DNA of 10,685 nucleotides, from assembly GCA_001871075.1 (NCBI GenBank), contig MNUP01000145.1:1-10685 (forward strand). The letters run 5' to 3'. Below, piece by piece: positions 1-6,475 of this stretch. Each line of letters begins with the position of its first letter. Within the stretch, counting starts at the first letter, position 1. The notes under the pieces were generated by a model. The model was not told the DNA's origin, made no database searches, and was given only the letters and a program-made list of their open reading frames with translations. The position numbers were made by a program, and so were the translations under genes. Origin of the DNA: Candidatus Desantisbacteria bacterium CG1_02_49_89 (lineage in GTDB: Bacteria; Desantisbacteria; UBA1551).

Positions 1-853
1 TAGCCTTGAAATTATTCGTGCCGAAACCGAAACCTGCCCTCCATCCTATCGTATCAGTCCTTGCCCACATGCCGTCAAGCTCCACTTCGTTCGCCCTTAC
101 CTGCAGCCAGTTCTCGATACCCAGGCCGAATTTGAAATCTCCGTCCCTGTAACTGCAATCCGCGTTCATAACATAATCCTTGTTGCTTCCCAGCCTGAAT
201 GACACCCCGCATTTCAGGTTGAAAGGCACCGGGTCGTTCCTTTCGAGACTTATGTCAGGCTGGTTTACATCCCCCAGGAACACGCCCAGCGAGATATCGT
301 CGGTAAAACGGCAGAGCCCGCCTATGTCAACGCTGACGCCCTGGGCTGAAATGCCGTTCTGGAAAACAGGGTCAAGCTGGGAAGGATCCGTGGTGTCGTA
401 TTCGGCTTTGTAATATTTGTAGCGGTATTTCATGGAAACGCCTATGGAAAAAGGCTGGGCTCTTTTAAACTCCCTGCCGTATGTGATCATGGCGGTCCTC
501 TCGCCGTATAGGTCTGAGATCCTGCGTTCCGTGTAACCGGCTCCCACAGCCCCGAGATCACCCTTAAGCGGTTGCGCGTACATTATTATGCCGTCGGAAA
601 GCGAACTGTCATAAGTAAGGCCGGGGTGGAGCTGGACATAGCAGGCACCCAGTTCGCCGCACCTTATGCGCGATATGCCCGCAGGATTATAGAAAAGCGC
701 GCTGACGTCATCAGCCATGCCCACGAAGGCGTTTCCCATGCCTGCCACTCTTGCTGCGGCAGCCACGTCCTCGAAAGCGGCGTCGCAAAAGGCACATAGC
801 AAATGGCATATGGCACATATCAGTAAAACACAGACTTTTTTTATTGCTGGCAT
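1..853 (-). CDS. PorV/PorQ (UPF0164)-like outer-membrane beta-barrel protein, 3' end outside window
   Basis: The frame is open for about 284 codons from ATG at 853-851 to the left window edge, so the C-terminus is missing. A GGGGG Shine-Dalgarno precedes the start. Residues 1-25 form a signal peptide (MPAIKK, then a hydrophobic stretch, then a small-residue site near CDAAFED). The mature N-terminus reads AARVAGMGNAFVGMADDVSALFYNPAGIS, whose GMGNAFV-ADD-ALFYNPAG pattern is the hallmark of the UPF0164/PorV family. After it come alternating aromatic/hydrophobic strands with many Tyr and Gly, as expected of a barrel in the outer membrane. In Bacteroidota PorV works with type IX secretion, but in other phyla these proteins have no firm role, and none is assigned here. 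Five Cys within the first 25 residues is odd for a signal peptide and arises from a heptamer repeat in the DNA (791-818). Family confidence is good; function is open. Confidence 0.85.
   Translation of the reverse strand, partial: MPAIKKVCVLLICAICHLLCAFCDAAFEDVAAAARVAGMGNAFVGMADDVSALFYNPAGISRIRCGELGACYVQLHPGLTYDSSLSDGIIMYAQPLKGDLGAVGAGYTERRISDLYGERTAMITYGREFKRAQPFSIGVSMKYRYKYYKAEYDTTDPSQLDPVFQNGISAQGVSVDIGGLCRFTDDISLGVFLGDVNQPDISLERNDPVPFNLKCGVSFRLGSNKDYVMNADCSYRDGDFKFGLGIENWLQVRANEVELDGMWARTDTIGWRAGFGFGTNNFKA
791..818. repeat. Four tandem heptamers inside the porV-like signal-peptide codons
   Basis: The plus strand reads GGCACAT, AGCAAAT, GGCATAT, GGCACAT: four adjoining 7-bp units, two identical and two diverged. 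They encode residues about 12-21 (ICAICHLLCA) of the porV-like signal peptide. The style matches the AT-rich heptamer arrays in the intergenic gaps of the same window. Because 28 is not a multiple of three, gain or loss of one unit would shift the reading frame. Confidence 0.7.
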
Positions 854-1115
854 GATGCCCCCTTGAAAAAACAATGTTAAACCACAAGCCATAAATTTAT
901 CTTTAATAGCTCAAAGGTCAAATCGCCCCCAAGGGATCCCAGCGTCCAGTCCCGATATGCAATCGGGACTGCGGGGACAAATCGCCCGCCCTGCGCAAAG
1001 GCAGGGCAAGGTTTCGCCCCAAAGGGGCGGACAAAATTCCTTACCTTTGACTTTTAACTTCCAATATTTTTATTTTTCAACCATGAGCCATCAGCCATGA
1101 GCTATGAGCCAAAAG
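854..1115. repeat. Intergenic gap ahcY-porV: word repeats around three GC-rich hairpins
   Basis: No gene is seen in this 262-bp gap. It holds degenerate heptamer words on both sides (880-928, with units such as agccata, agctcaa, aggtcaa; and 1044-1118) and three hairpins at 948-1029. The 10-mer CAAATCGCCC occurs twice as a direct repeat (919-928 and 978-987). TCAAAGGT at 911-918 is inverted as ACCTTTGA at 1043-1050, so the hairpins are bracketed by an 8-bp inverted repeat. The porV promoter, if there is one, must lie here, but I cannot point to a convincing -35/-10 pair. Confidence 0.65.
948..1029 (-). repeat. Tandem GC-rich hairpin element, copy B
   Basis: Three stem-loops follow one another: 948-956 pairs with 962-970 (9 bp perfect, 5-nt loop); 988-994 with 1001-1007 (7 bp, 6-nt loop); 1015-1020 with 1024-1029 (6 bp, 3-nt loop). 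Read on the minus strand, the last two give GTCCGCCCC-TTT-GGGGCGAAACCTTGCCC-loop-GGGCGGG. This lines up with copy A (10110-10164) and more loosely with copy C (3900-3932). No U-tract follows, so these are not ordinary Rho-independent terminators. Confidence 0.6.
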
Positions 1116-1118
1116 CTA
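1044..1118. repeat. Degenerate heptamer array running into the ahcY stop codon
   Basis: Reading from 1044 in steps of seven gives cctttga, cttttaa, cttccaa, tattttt, atttttc, aaccatg, agccatc, agccatg, agctatg, agccaaa, agctacg. The tightest part is 1082-1109: CATGAGC, CATCAGC, CATGAGC, TATGAGC. The final AGCTA contains the complement of the ahcY TAG stop (1116-1118), so the array and the gene end share bases. Confidence 0.65.
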
Positions 1119-2384
1119 CGTGCCCATCTCCCAGCTTTCCAGGTATTTGTGCTGCTCTTTGCTCAGCGTGTCTATTTTTACGCCCATAGATATGAGCTTA
1201 AGCCTCGCTATTTCACGGTCTATCGCTTCCGGAACCGGGTACACCTTGTTATCAAGCTGCTTCCCTTTCCTGACCATGAATTCCACTGAAAGCGACTGGT
1301 TTGCGAAGCTCATGTCCATCACGGACGCGGGATGCCCTTCCGCAGCTGCCAGGTTTATAAGCCTTCCCTCGCCAAGCAGGAATATCTTTTTCCCGTTTTT
1401 CAGCCTGTATTCCTCCACGGAATCCCTGACAACTCTTTTGCCGGACGAAAGTTTTTTCAGGTCGGGTATTGACAACTCGACGTTGAAATGCCCGGAGTTC
1501 GCGACGATCGCCCCGTCTTTCATCCTGAGGAAATGCCTTCTGTCAAGGACGTTTATGTCCCCGGTGGCAGTGACGAAAACCTCTCCGATCCTGGCGGCCT
1601 CAAGCGTGGACATAACCCCGTATCCGTCCATTATCGCCTCAAGCGCCCTTACCGGACTTGCCTCGCAGACGATGACATTGGCGCCCATTCCCCGAGCCCT
1701 CATCGCTATTCCCCTGCCGCACCAGCCGTAGCCGCAGACCACGAACCTGCATCCTGCAAGCAGCTTGTTTGTGGCGCGCAGCACCCCGTCTATCGTGCTC
1801 TGGCCGGTCCCGTAGCGGTTATCAAAAAGGTGCTTTGTCTGCGCGTCGTTTACCGAGATTATGGGGTATCTCAGCACACCCTGTTTCGCCATGCTCCTCA
1901 GGCGTATCACGCCTGTGGTCGTTTCCTCGGTTCCCCCGATCACTTCTAACACGTTGACACGTTGACACGTTGACACGTTTTTATGCAGCATGCTGACCAG
2001 GTCAGCTCCGTCATCCATGGTCACATGCGGCTTTATGTCAAGCGCGCTTCTGATGTGGCTGTAATACGTCTTGTTGTCCTCGCCCTTGATCGCGAAAATG
2101 GGAATGCCGAAATCCCTGACAAGGGAAGACGCAACATCATCCTGCGTTGAAAGCGGGTTTGAAGCGCACAGCCGGACGTCAGCGCCACCGCACTTGAGCA
2201 CATCCATAAGGTTGGCTGTTTCGGTAGTCACGTGCAGGCAGGCGGAGATCCTTATGCCCTTCAGGGGCTTCTGCTTCGAGAACCTTTTTCTTATAAGCTT
2301 AAGCACAGGCATGCTCTGGCCCGCCCACTCTATCCTCAGCTTTCCCTTTGGAGCAAGTTTCATATCTTTAACGTCGTATCTCAT
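1116..2384 (-). CDS. ahcY: S-adenosylhomocysteinase (SAH hydrolase)
   Basis: This 422-residue cytoplasmic enzyme reversibly splits S-adenosylhomocysteine into adenosine and homocysteine, relieving product inhibition of methyltransferases. The start ATG has an ideal AAAGGAGG at 2391-2398. Visible family signatures are ACLHVTTET (His51), [10 protein letters not shown] (Asp125), [10 protein letters not shown] (Glu153), the K184/D188 pair in [17 protein letters not shown], the NAD-binding loop [11 protein letters not shown] at 215-225, GHFNVEL and [16 protein letters not shown]. The protein ends in YLESWEMGT, like archaeal/Thermotoga-type enzymes, without the longer C-terminal tail of the eukaryotic/proteobacterial type. 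It lies 188 bp downstream of metK, its partner in the methyl cycle. Residues 136-146, just before the substrate-contacting TEETTTG motif, are encoded by a simple 8-bp tandem repeat, which is unusual for such a conserved enzyme. No SAH riboswitch is recognisable upstream. Confidence 0.97.
   Translation of the reverse strand: MRYDVKDMKLAPKGKLRIEWAGQSMPVLKLIRKRFSKQKPLKGIRISACLHVTTETANLMDVLKCGGADVRLCASNPLSTQDDVASSLVRDFGIPIFAIKGEDNKTYYSHIRSALDIKPHVTMDDGADLVSMLHKNVSTCQRVNVLEVIGGTEETTTGVIRLRSMAKQGVLRYPIISVNDAQTKHLFDNRYGTGQSTIDGVLRATNKLLAGCRFVVCGYGWCGRGIAMRARGMGANVIVCEASPVRALEAIMDGYGVMSTLEAARIGEVFVTATGDINVLDRRHFLRMKDGAIVANSGHFNVELSIPDLKKLSSGKRVVRDSVEEYRLKNGKKIFLLGEGRLINLAAAEGHPASVMDMSFANQSLSVEFMVRKGKQLDNKVYPVPEAIDREIARLKLISMGVKIDTLSKEQHKYLESWEMGT
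1949..1979. repeat. 8-bp tandem repeat (3.9 copies) within ahcY
   Basis: The plus strand reads ACACGTTG three times in perfect tandem, followed by ACACGTT. It encodes residues 136-146 of AhcY. Each copy is read in a different frame, so the repeat leaves no protein periodicity. A change of one unit would frameshift the gene; a change of three units would not. Confidence 0.9.
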
Positions 2385-2572
2385 TCATCATCCTCCTTTA
2401 AACTCAAATTATGAGTTATGAATTATGGAATTCGAAAGCATTCTGCAAAACCACACGAGAATGTTGCCCGAAGGGCAAAATTATAAATCAGGGCTAAAGC
2501 CCTGAGTTACAATAAACACCCTTGCAGTTGATTCATAATTCAGCATTCATAATTCATAATTAATTACCTGTA
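2385..2572. repeat. Intergenic gap metK-ahcY: inverted heptamer arrays around two hairpins
   Basis: No gene is seen here. The ahcY-proximal side has TATGAGT, TATGAAT, TATGGAA (2410-2430). The metK-proximal side has ATTCATA, ATTCAGC, ATTCATA, ATTCATA, ATTAATT (2531-2565), which is the same word inverted. Between them lie two perfect hairpins at 2464-2505. The array begins seven bases beyond the metK stop codon. Confidence 0.7.
2464..2505 (-). repeat. Twin short hairpins downstream of metK
   Basis: TCAGGGC (2488-2494) pairs with GCCCTGA (2499-2505) across a 4-nt loop; TTGCCC (2464-2469) pairs with GGGCAA (2473-2478) across a 3-nt loop. In the direction of transcription the first hairpin is followed by a T-rich but interrupted stretch (TTTATAATTTT). 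It might act as a weak terminator or an RNA-processing block; there is no clean U-run. The stems differ in sequence from the twin hairpins in the other gaps but have the same layout. Confidence 0.55.
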
Positions 2573-3769
2573 TTAAATGCCGGCTTCGCGCCTCAGGGTC
2601 TGCGCCATGTCGGTTTTTTCCCAGGCGAAACCTTCTCCCTCCCTGCCGAAATGCCCGTAAGCAGCCGTCTTGACGTAACCCGGTTTAAGAAGGTCCAGCT
2701 TTTTGATCATGCTCCTGGGCCTGAAGTCGAAATGCTTCATTATAAGCCTTTTTATCTCTACCTCTGGCACCTTGAAGGTCCCGTATGTGTTCATTGTTAT
2801 CGAAAGCGGCTCCGCCTTGCCTATAACGTAGGAAATGTGCAGTTCGCACCTGTCAGCAAGCCCAGCCTTCACGACGTTCTTCGCAACGTACCTTGCCATA
2901 TATGCGCCTGAGCGGTCAACCTTTGTCGGGTCCTTGCCTGAGAACGCCCCGCCTCCGTGAGCGCACATCCCGCCGTACGTATCCACTATTATCTTCCTTC
3001 CGGTCATGCCCGTATCGCTCTGCGGGCCGCCTATAAGGAACTTGCCTGTCTGGTTGATGTGGTATTCGGGTTCAACCTTGCGCATAGACGCGGGAATAAT
3101 GGGCCTTACCACCTTTTCTATTATTTCCTCTCTCGCTTTTCTGCTCATCTGGTTCTTGTTCCTGGGGTCCAGCGCCTCTTCGGTATGCTGGGACGCTATG
3201 ACAACCGACTTCACCGCAATCGGTTTCCTGTTCCTGTATTCAACGGTGACCTGGGATTTGCCGTCAGGGCCGAGATATTTTAAAATACCTTTTTTCCTGA
3301 CTTCAGTAAGGCGCCTTGTGAGCTTGTGAGCGAGCATTATCGGCATAGGCATAAGCTCCGGGGTCTCGTTGACCGCGAACCCCACCATCATGCCCTGGTC
3401 GCCTGCTCCGCCCTTGTTGACCCCCTGGGCGATATCCGGTGACTGCCGCCCTATGACGTTGAGTACCGCGCAGGTCTTATAATCGAACCCGTATTTGGCA
3501 TCAACATATCCTATGTCCCTGAGCACGCCCCTTGCAAGGCGGTGAAGGTCTAAGTAGCAGTTCGTGGTAATTTCCCCGCCCACAACAACCATGCCCACAG
3601 TCACAAAGGTCTCGCAGGCAACGCGCGCAGCTTCAACGCAGCCGCTTCTGCTCTTTAACTCCCCGCCCAGTATTTCGTCAAGGACCGCGTCCGATATCTG
3701 GTCGCAGACCTTGTCCGGGTGGCCCTCCGTGACCGACTCCGAAGCAAACAAATAATTACCCTTGATCAT
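2573..3769 (-). CDS. metK: S-adenosylmethionine synthase (methionine adenosyltransferase)
   Basis: This 398-residue cytoplasmic enzyme makes SAM from methionine and ATP. The start ATG follows AAAGGAGGG (3774-3782). All three MetK domains are present: the N-terminal [13 protein letters not shown] signature at 8-20, the ATP-binding [13 protein letters not shown] at 120-132, [12 protein letters not shown] around 167-178, [21 protein letters not shown] around 247-267, and the phosphate-binding loop [17 protein letters not shown] at 271-287. The length is close to the bacterial norm of about 385-400. It stands between two repeat-filled gaps, with ahcY next downstream, so the two methyl-cycle genes may be co-transcribed or expressed separately. 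I see no SAM riboswitch in the 177 bases upstream. Confidence 0.98.
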   Translation of the reverse strand: MIKGNYLFASESVTEGHPDKVCDQISDAVLDEILGGELKSRSGCVEAARVACETFVTVGMVVVGGEITTNCYLDLHRLARGVLRDIGYVDAKYGFDYKTCAVLNVIGRQSPDIAQGVNKGGAGDQGMMVGFAVNETPELMPMPIMLAHKLTRRLTEVRKKGILKYLGPDGKSQVTVEYRNRKPIAVKSVVIASQHTEEALDPRNKNQMSRKAREEIIEKVVRPIIPASMRKVEPEYHINQTGKFLIGGPQSDTGMTGRKIIVDTYGGMCAHGGGAFSGKDPTKVDRSGAYMARYVAKNVVKAGLADRCELHISYVIGKAEPLSITMNTYGTFKVPEVEIKRLIMKHFDFRPRSMIKKLDLLKPGYVKTAAYGHFGREGEGFAWEKTDMAQTLRREAGI

Positions 3770-3790
3770 TCTTCCCTCCTTTTAACTGAA

Positions 3791-3819
3791 GATTACGGTG
3801 ATTTTTAACTGCGATTACG
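3791..3819. repeat. 29-bp direct repeat, copy 1 (partner at 10060-10088)
   Basis: It begins GATTACGGTGATTTTTAACT and continues G-CGATTACG. The partner at 10060-10088 has the same 29 bases except A for G at position 21 (28 of 29 identical). Both sit a short distance upstream of a gene start on the minus strand (metK and the SDR). Confidence 0.85.
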
Positions 3820-3828
3820 GTGATTATT

Positions 3829-3949
3829 TAAAAACTGATTGCGGTAACAAAACAACCACTATAATCTCTTTCGTAATCACTGTAATCATCTTTTAAAATC
3901 CCGCCACTTCGGCGGGTCGCCGCAGGGGCGACACTGTAATCAGTTTTTA
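3829..3949. repeat. 12-bp perfect inverted repeat bracketing 97 bp, including a stop codon
   Basis: TAAAAACTGATT at 3829-3840 is the exact reverse complement of AATCAGTTTTTA at 3938-3949. Bases 3947-3949 are the TAA stop of the nucleotidyltransferase gene. The enclosed segment holds inverse GATTAC words and the twin hairpins at 3900-3932. Confidence 0.75.
3900..3932 (-). repeat. Twin GC-rich hairpin element, copy C
   Basis: CCCGCC (3900-3905) pairs with GGCGGG (3911-3916); GTCGCC (3916-3921) pairs with GGCGAC (3927-3932). On the minus strand this reads GTCGCCCC-TGC-GGCGACCCGCC-loop-GGCGGGATTTT. It keeps the GTC...GCCC / GGCGA..CC / GGCGGG order of copies A and B in a shorter form. Confidence 0.5.
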
Positions 3950-4987
3950 GTCGAGCTGGACTATCCCGTCGAAAACAGAAATGCTTTCTGTGACCCTGGC
4001 GTTCCTGCCGATTATGCAGTTCTCTATGCGCACCCCCTTTCCTATATAAGCGTTTTCCCATATTATGCTGTTTTTCACTATTGCACCTTTACCGATGAAT
4101 GAGCGGTCACCCACAACTGTCGCGCCGCTGATCTCAACACCGGAACTTATGCGGCAGTTATCGCCGACCACAAGGGGACCCGCAAGCCTTACCGAATGGT
4201 CTATCTCGCAGCCTCTGCCTATCCAGTTCTTGCCCCTTCGTTCGCCGTTCAGTTTTATCCTGACCTTTCCGTCCAGTATATCTCTGTGGGATATTCTATA
4301 TTGCTGTATGTTGCCTATATCGCACCAGTAGCTGTCCGTGTAATAAGCCGTCATCTTTTTCTTTCTCCTCATCAGCACCGGAAAAAGGTCTTTCGCGAAA
4401 TCATATTCCTTTCCGGGAGGGATAAGGTCTAGCACCCAGGGTTCCAGGACATAAATACCTGTATTCGCTCCGGCGCGCTGTCCACTTGCGGCAAAACACT
4501 CGCTCCATTTCGGCTTTTCAAGGAAGCGCGTGATCCTGCTCTTCCTGTCCGTCGCTGCCAGGCCGTATTCCAGTTTTGCCTCGATCTCTTTCAGGACCAT
4601 CGTGACGTCGCTGCCGCTTCTTTTGTGGAATTTCAGCAGATCGGTAAGGTTTATATCCGTCAGGCCGTCCCCGCTCATTACCAGGAACGTGCCGCCCTTG
4701 AACATTTTCTCCTTCCTCTTAACGCCGCCCGCCGTGCCCATCAGCTTCTTTTCGACCGAATACTTAAGGTCAACTCCGTACCGCCTTCCGTCGCCGAAAT
4801 AATCCGAGATCTGCCCGGGCTTGTAATGCAGGTTTGCCACGACTTCGCGTATCCCGTGATCCGCAAGAAGTTCCAGCGTGTATTCGAGCACCGGCCTGTT
4901 TGCCACGGGGACCATAGGTTTCGGAACACTGTATGTCAGCGGGCGCAGCCTTGTTCCTATGCCCGCGCACATCACGAAAGCTCGCAT
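3947..4987 (-). CDS. Sugar-1-phosphate nucleotidyltransferase (mannose-1-phosphate guanylyltransferase-like) with C-terminal left-handed beta-helix
   Basis: This 346-residue cytoplasmic enzyme should couple a sugar-1-phosphate to an NTP to form an NDP-sugar. The N-terminal nucleotidyltransferase domain (1 to about 235) shows CAGIGTRLRPLTYSVPKPMVPV at 7-28 (nucleotide-binding loop and catalytic Lys; the first loop residue is Cys where Gly is common), the metal-binding SGDGLTD at 105-111, FLEKP at 155-159, ANTGIYVLEP around 174-183 and WCDIGNIQQY around 221-230. From about 255 to the end, hexapeptide-like turns (IGRGCEIDHSV, VVGDNCRISSGVEI, VVGDRSFIGKGAIV, YIGKGVRIENCIIG) form a left-handed beta-helix. 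This is the GDP-mannose/NDP-glucose pyrophosphorylase layout; the sugar and base cannot be fixed from motifs alone. The start lies two bases after the previous gene's stop, with GGGAGG inside that gene, implying translational coupling. Confidence 0.9.
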   Translation of the reverse strand: MRAFVMCAGIGTRLRPLTYSVPKPMVPVANRPVLEYTLELLADHGIREVVANLHYKPGQISDYFGDGRRYGVDLKYSVEKKLMGTAGGVKRKEKMFKGGTFLVMSGDGLTDINLTDLLKFHKRSGSDVTMVLKEIEAKLEYGLAATDRKSRITRFLEKPKWSECFAASGQRAGANTGIYVLEPWVLDLIPPGKEYDFAKDLFPVLMRRKKKMTAYYTDSYWCDIGNIQQYRISHRDILDGKVRIKLNGERRGKNWIGRGCEIDHSVRLAGPLVVGDNCRISSGVEISGATVVGDRSFIGKGAIVKNSIIWENAYIGKGVRIENCIIGRNARVTESISVFDGIVQLD

Positions 4988-4989
4988 TT

Positions 4990-5445
4990 CTACCTCCCGG
5001 GATTTTTCTCTTCCGGCTGGCCGGCTGGCAAAAGAAGCATCCTGTCGGCTTCGTCTGCAAGGATCCTTATTTTTTGCTTTGCTTTCCTGACATCCAGACC
5101 TTCAATATCAGCCTGGATCTCTTCGGTTACGCGTTTAATATTTTCGTTGATTATCCCGGCTCTTCCCGGAAAAACCACGGTTTCCTTTGACAGGAGCTCT
5201 TTTACTAAAGCTATCTCTTCCCCCGCTATGCCGAAATTCTTTTCCAGCAGCGCGACAAGCGCGGCTTCGGCATGCCACTTTATCCTCAGCACGCCGGCCT
5301 GCAGTTCCTTCTTCTGTGCTTCCAGTTTCAGGGCGTTTATTTCCGAATTAAGCCCTGACACCTTTGCGGCATTCATAAAATATCCCGTTCCGAATGCAGC
5401 ACCTCCCGCTATGAGCAATATCACAATATATCGAAATATTTTCAT
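4990..5445 (-). CDS. Membrane-anchored coiled-coil protein of unknown function
   Basis: I do not recognise a family for this 151-residue protein. Residues 1-25 (MKIFRYIVILLIAGGAAFGTGYF) form a single N-terminal membrane segment or uncleaved signal, with a short positive N-terminus that suggests an N-in orientation. Residues about 30-130 are rich in Glu, Lys, Leu and Ala with little Pro, and look helical and partly coiled-coil (for example LNSEINALKLEAQKKELQ and NIKRVTEEIQADIEGLD). The tail LLLPAGQPEEKNPGR appears disordered. GGGAGG seven bases before the ATG is a good ribosome-binding site. It lies 14 bases after the 5'-nucleotidase-like gene and 2 bases before the nucleotidyltransferase, so it belongs to the same transcript. 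A periplasm-facing structural or partner role is only inference. Confidence 0.75.
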   Translation of the reverse strand: MKIFRYIVILLIAGGAAFGTGYFMNAAKVSGLNSEINALKLEAQKKELQAGVLRIKWHAEAALVALLEKNFGIAGEEIALVKELLSKETVVFPGRAGIINENIKRVTEEIQADIEGLDVRKAKQKIRILADEADRMLLLPAGQPEEKNPGR

Positions 5446-5459
5446 CCTGCCTCCCGAAA

Positions 5460-6446
5460 CTAAGATTTTTTCTGGGTTTTTTCAGACTTTTCGGCCTTTT
5501 CGATTTCGGTTTCGTACCTTCTCAACAGATCGTCTATCTCTGTGACCGAAGGTACTGCCTCTGTAACAGGCAATAATTTACCGCTGTAACTCTTTATTTT
5601 ATATTTACCGCTGCTGTCTTCGGAAATTAAAAGATCGAGCCTTCCAAGGTATATACCCCACTTAAACGCCTGGGCTATAACCGTCCTGCCTGCCCTGACG
5701 GGTTTCTGCAGTTTTGTATTCGAATAGCCGCCTATTATAACGTCGATACCCGGAACTGCCTCGGCAAATGCCTCGGCAAGGCCGCAGTCATATTCAAAAC
5801 CGCAGTTCGAAATAACAACCACGATGTCGGTTTTCCCCTTGTTTTTTTCAAGAAGGTCTTTTATTATTTTTTTTGGGCCCATGTATTTCGCCTTTGTTCT
5901 GCCGTCAGGAGAGAATCCCACTGCCGCGTCCGCTCCGGCGATCCCTATTATTCCGATCCTAACATCCTGGAAAGTTCTTATGACCATAGGCTCGAACAGG
6001 GGCTTTCCGCCCTTTTCGGAAACAATGTTGGCGCACACAAAGGGGAACTGCGCTTCTTTTTCTCTCTGCGCCAGTATCTTATGGCCCAGGCCGAATTCGC
6101 TCTGGCCCGGCGCTGCTGCGTCATAACCGATAAGGTTCATCAGTTCTATATCCGCCTTGCCTTTCAGTACCGAAGATTTGGCGTTTTCCTGGAAAATGCC
6201 GCCCGCGTCAAGCAGCATCACGAAATGCCCGGTCTCGATCCGGGTTTCCTTGACAAGCTCTGCCCTGCGGCTGATCCCGCCCGCGATCTTCGCCCCGCCA
6301 TAGCTGAAAGGCATGAGACGGCCGTGCGTATCGTTTGTATGCAGGATCGTCAGGTTTATTTCTTTAGGAAAAGCGCGGCCAGCGGAACACAACATAAGAG
6401 CCGCCGCAATAAAACACGCTATATTCTTTACAACACCTTCTTTCAC
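5460..6446 (-). CDS. Secreted 5'-nucleotidase-family metallophosphatase fold, predicted catalytically inactive
   Basis: The chosen start is GTG at 6446-6444, with GGAGG five bases upstream and a classical signal peptide directly after it (MKEGVVKN, hydrophobic IACFIAAALMLCSA, then GRAFPKE). A GTG at 6479 gives 11 more codons but a poor ribosome-binding site. The product has about 328 residues, matching only the N-terminal metallophosphatase domain of UshA-type enzymes; the C-terminal substrate domain is missing. The first metal motif HTNDTHG (36-42) is intact. The rest are altered: DAGD is DAGG (80-83), GNHEFD is GQSEFG (114-119), the SH.G His is Asn (SNCG, 213-216), and GGHSHT is GGYSNT (239-244). 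Known metallophosphatases need these residues for two metal ions and catalysis. It probably binds something in the periplasm rather than hydrolysing it. The C-terminus is a charged Glu/Lys/Ser helix. The gene follows the WecA-like gene directly, within one operon. Confidence 0.85.
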   Translation of the reverse strand: MKEGVVKNIACFIAAALMLCSAGRAFPKEINLTILHTNDTHGRLMPFSYGGAKIAGGISRRAELVKETRIETGHFVMLLDAGGIFQENAKSSVLKGKADIELMNLIGYDAAAPGQSEFGLGHKILAQREKEAQFPFVCANIVSEKGGKPLFEPMVIRTFQDVRIGIIGIAGADAAVGFSPDGRTKAKYMGPKKIIKDLLEKNKGKTDIVVVISNCGFEYDCGLAEAFAEAVPGIDVIIGGYSNTKLQKPVRAGRTVIAQAFKWGIYLGRLDLLISEDSSGKYKIKSYSGKLLPVTEAVPSVTEIDDLLRRYETEIEKAEKSEKTQKKS

Positions 6447-6475
6447 TCGATCCTCCGTGCGGATATCTGCAAAGA

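Larger units (their letters stand above)
3770..3946. repeat. Intergenic gap nucleotidyltransferase-metK: GATTACGGT words and twin hairpins
   Basis: No gene is seen here. Next to metK, GATTACGGT-type words occur at 3791-3799, 3813-3821 and 3837-3845 (last copy diverged). The inverse word (GTAATCACTGTAATC) lies at 3873-3887, with further inverse traces around 3860 and at 3932-3942. Twin hairpins occupy 3900-3932. A perfect 12-bp inverted repeat (3829-3840 and 3938-3949) brackets the inner part and includes the stop codon of the upstream gene. The region must also hold any metK promoter, but none is convincing. Confidence 0.65.

Noticed and set aside
1082-1109. CRISPR-like array
   Set aside because: Units are 7 bp with no spacers, and there are no cas genes; these are simple tandem words.
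1120-1731. Plus-strand ORF of 203 codons within ahcY
   Set aside because: It is antisense to the well-supported ahcY reading frame; it has Ser/Leu/Ile-rich shadow composition and no recognisable family.
2464-2505. Clean Rho-independent terminator after metK
   Set aside because: Hairpins are present, but the following T-rich stretch is interrupted by A bases and the stems are short; kept as a hairpin feature only.
2385-2572. SAM or SAH riboswitch upstream of ahcY, or of metK at 3770-3946
   Set aside because: The gene context would suit one, but neither gap shows the conserved cores of known SAM or SAH aptamers; both are explained by word repeats and simple hairpins.
3828-4061. Minus-strand ORF of 77 codons overlapping the end of the nucleotidyltransferase
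   Set aside because: It runs from the beta-helix codons in another frame into repeat DNA; the product is basic low-complexity sequence, so it is a shadow.
4625-5545. Plus-strand ORF of 306 codons antisense to three genes
   Set aside because: It lies opposite the nucleotidyltransferase, the coiled-coil gene and the end of the 5'-nucleotidase-like gene, all with family motifs, good ribosome-binding sites or tight spacing. Its product is low-complexity Ser/Phe/Ala/Arg sequence without domain features, a usual shadow in this codon usage.
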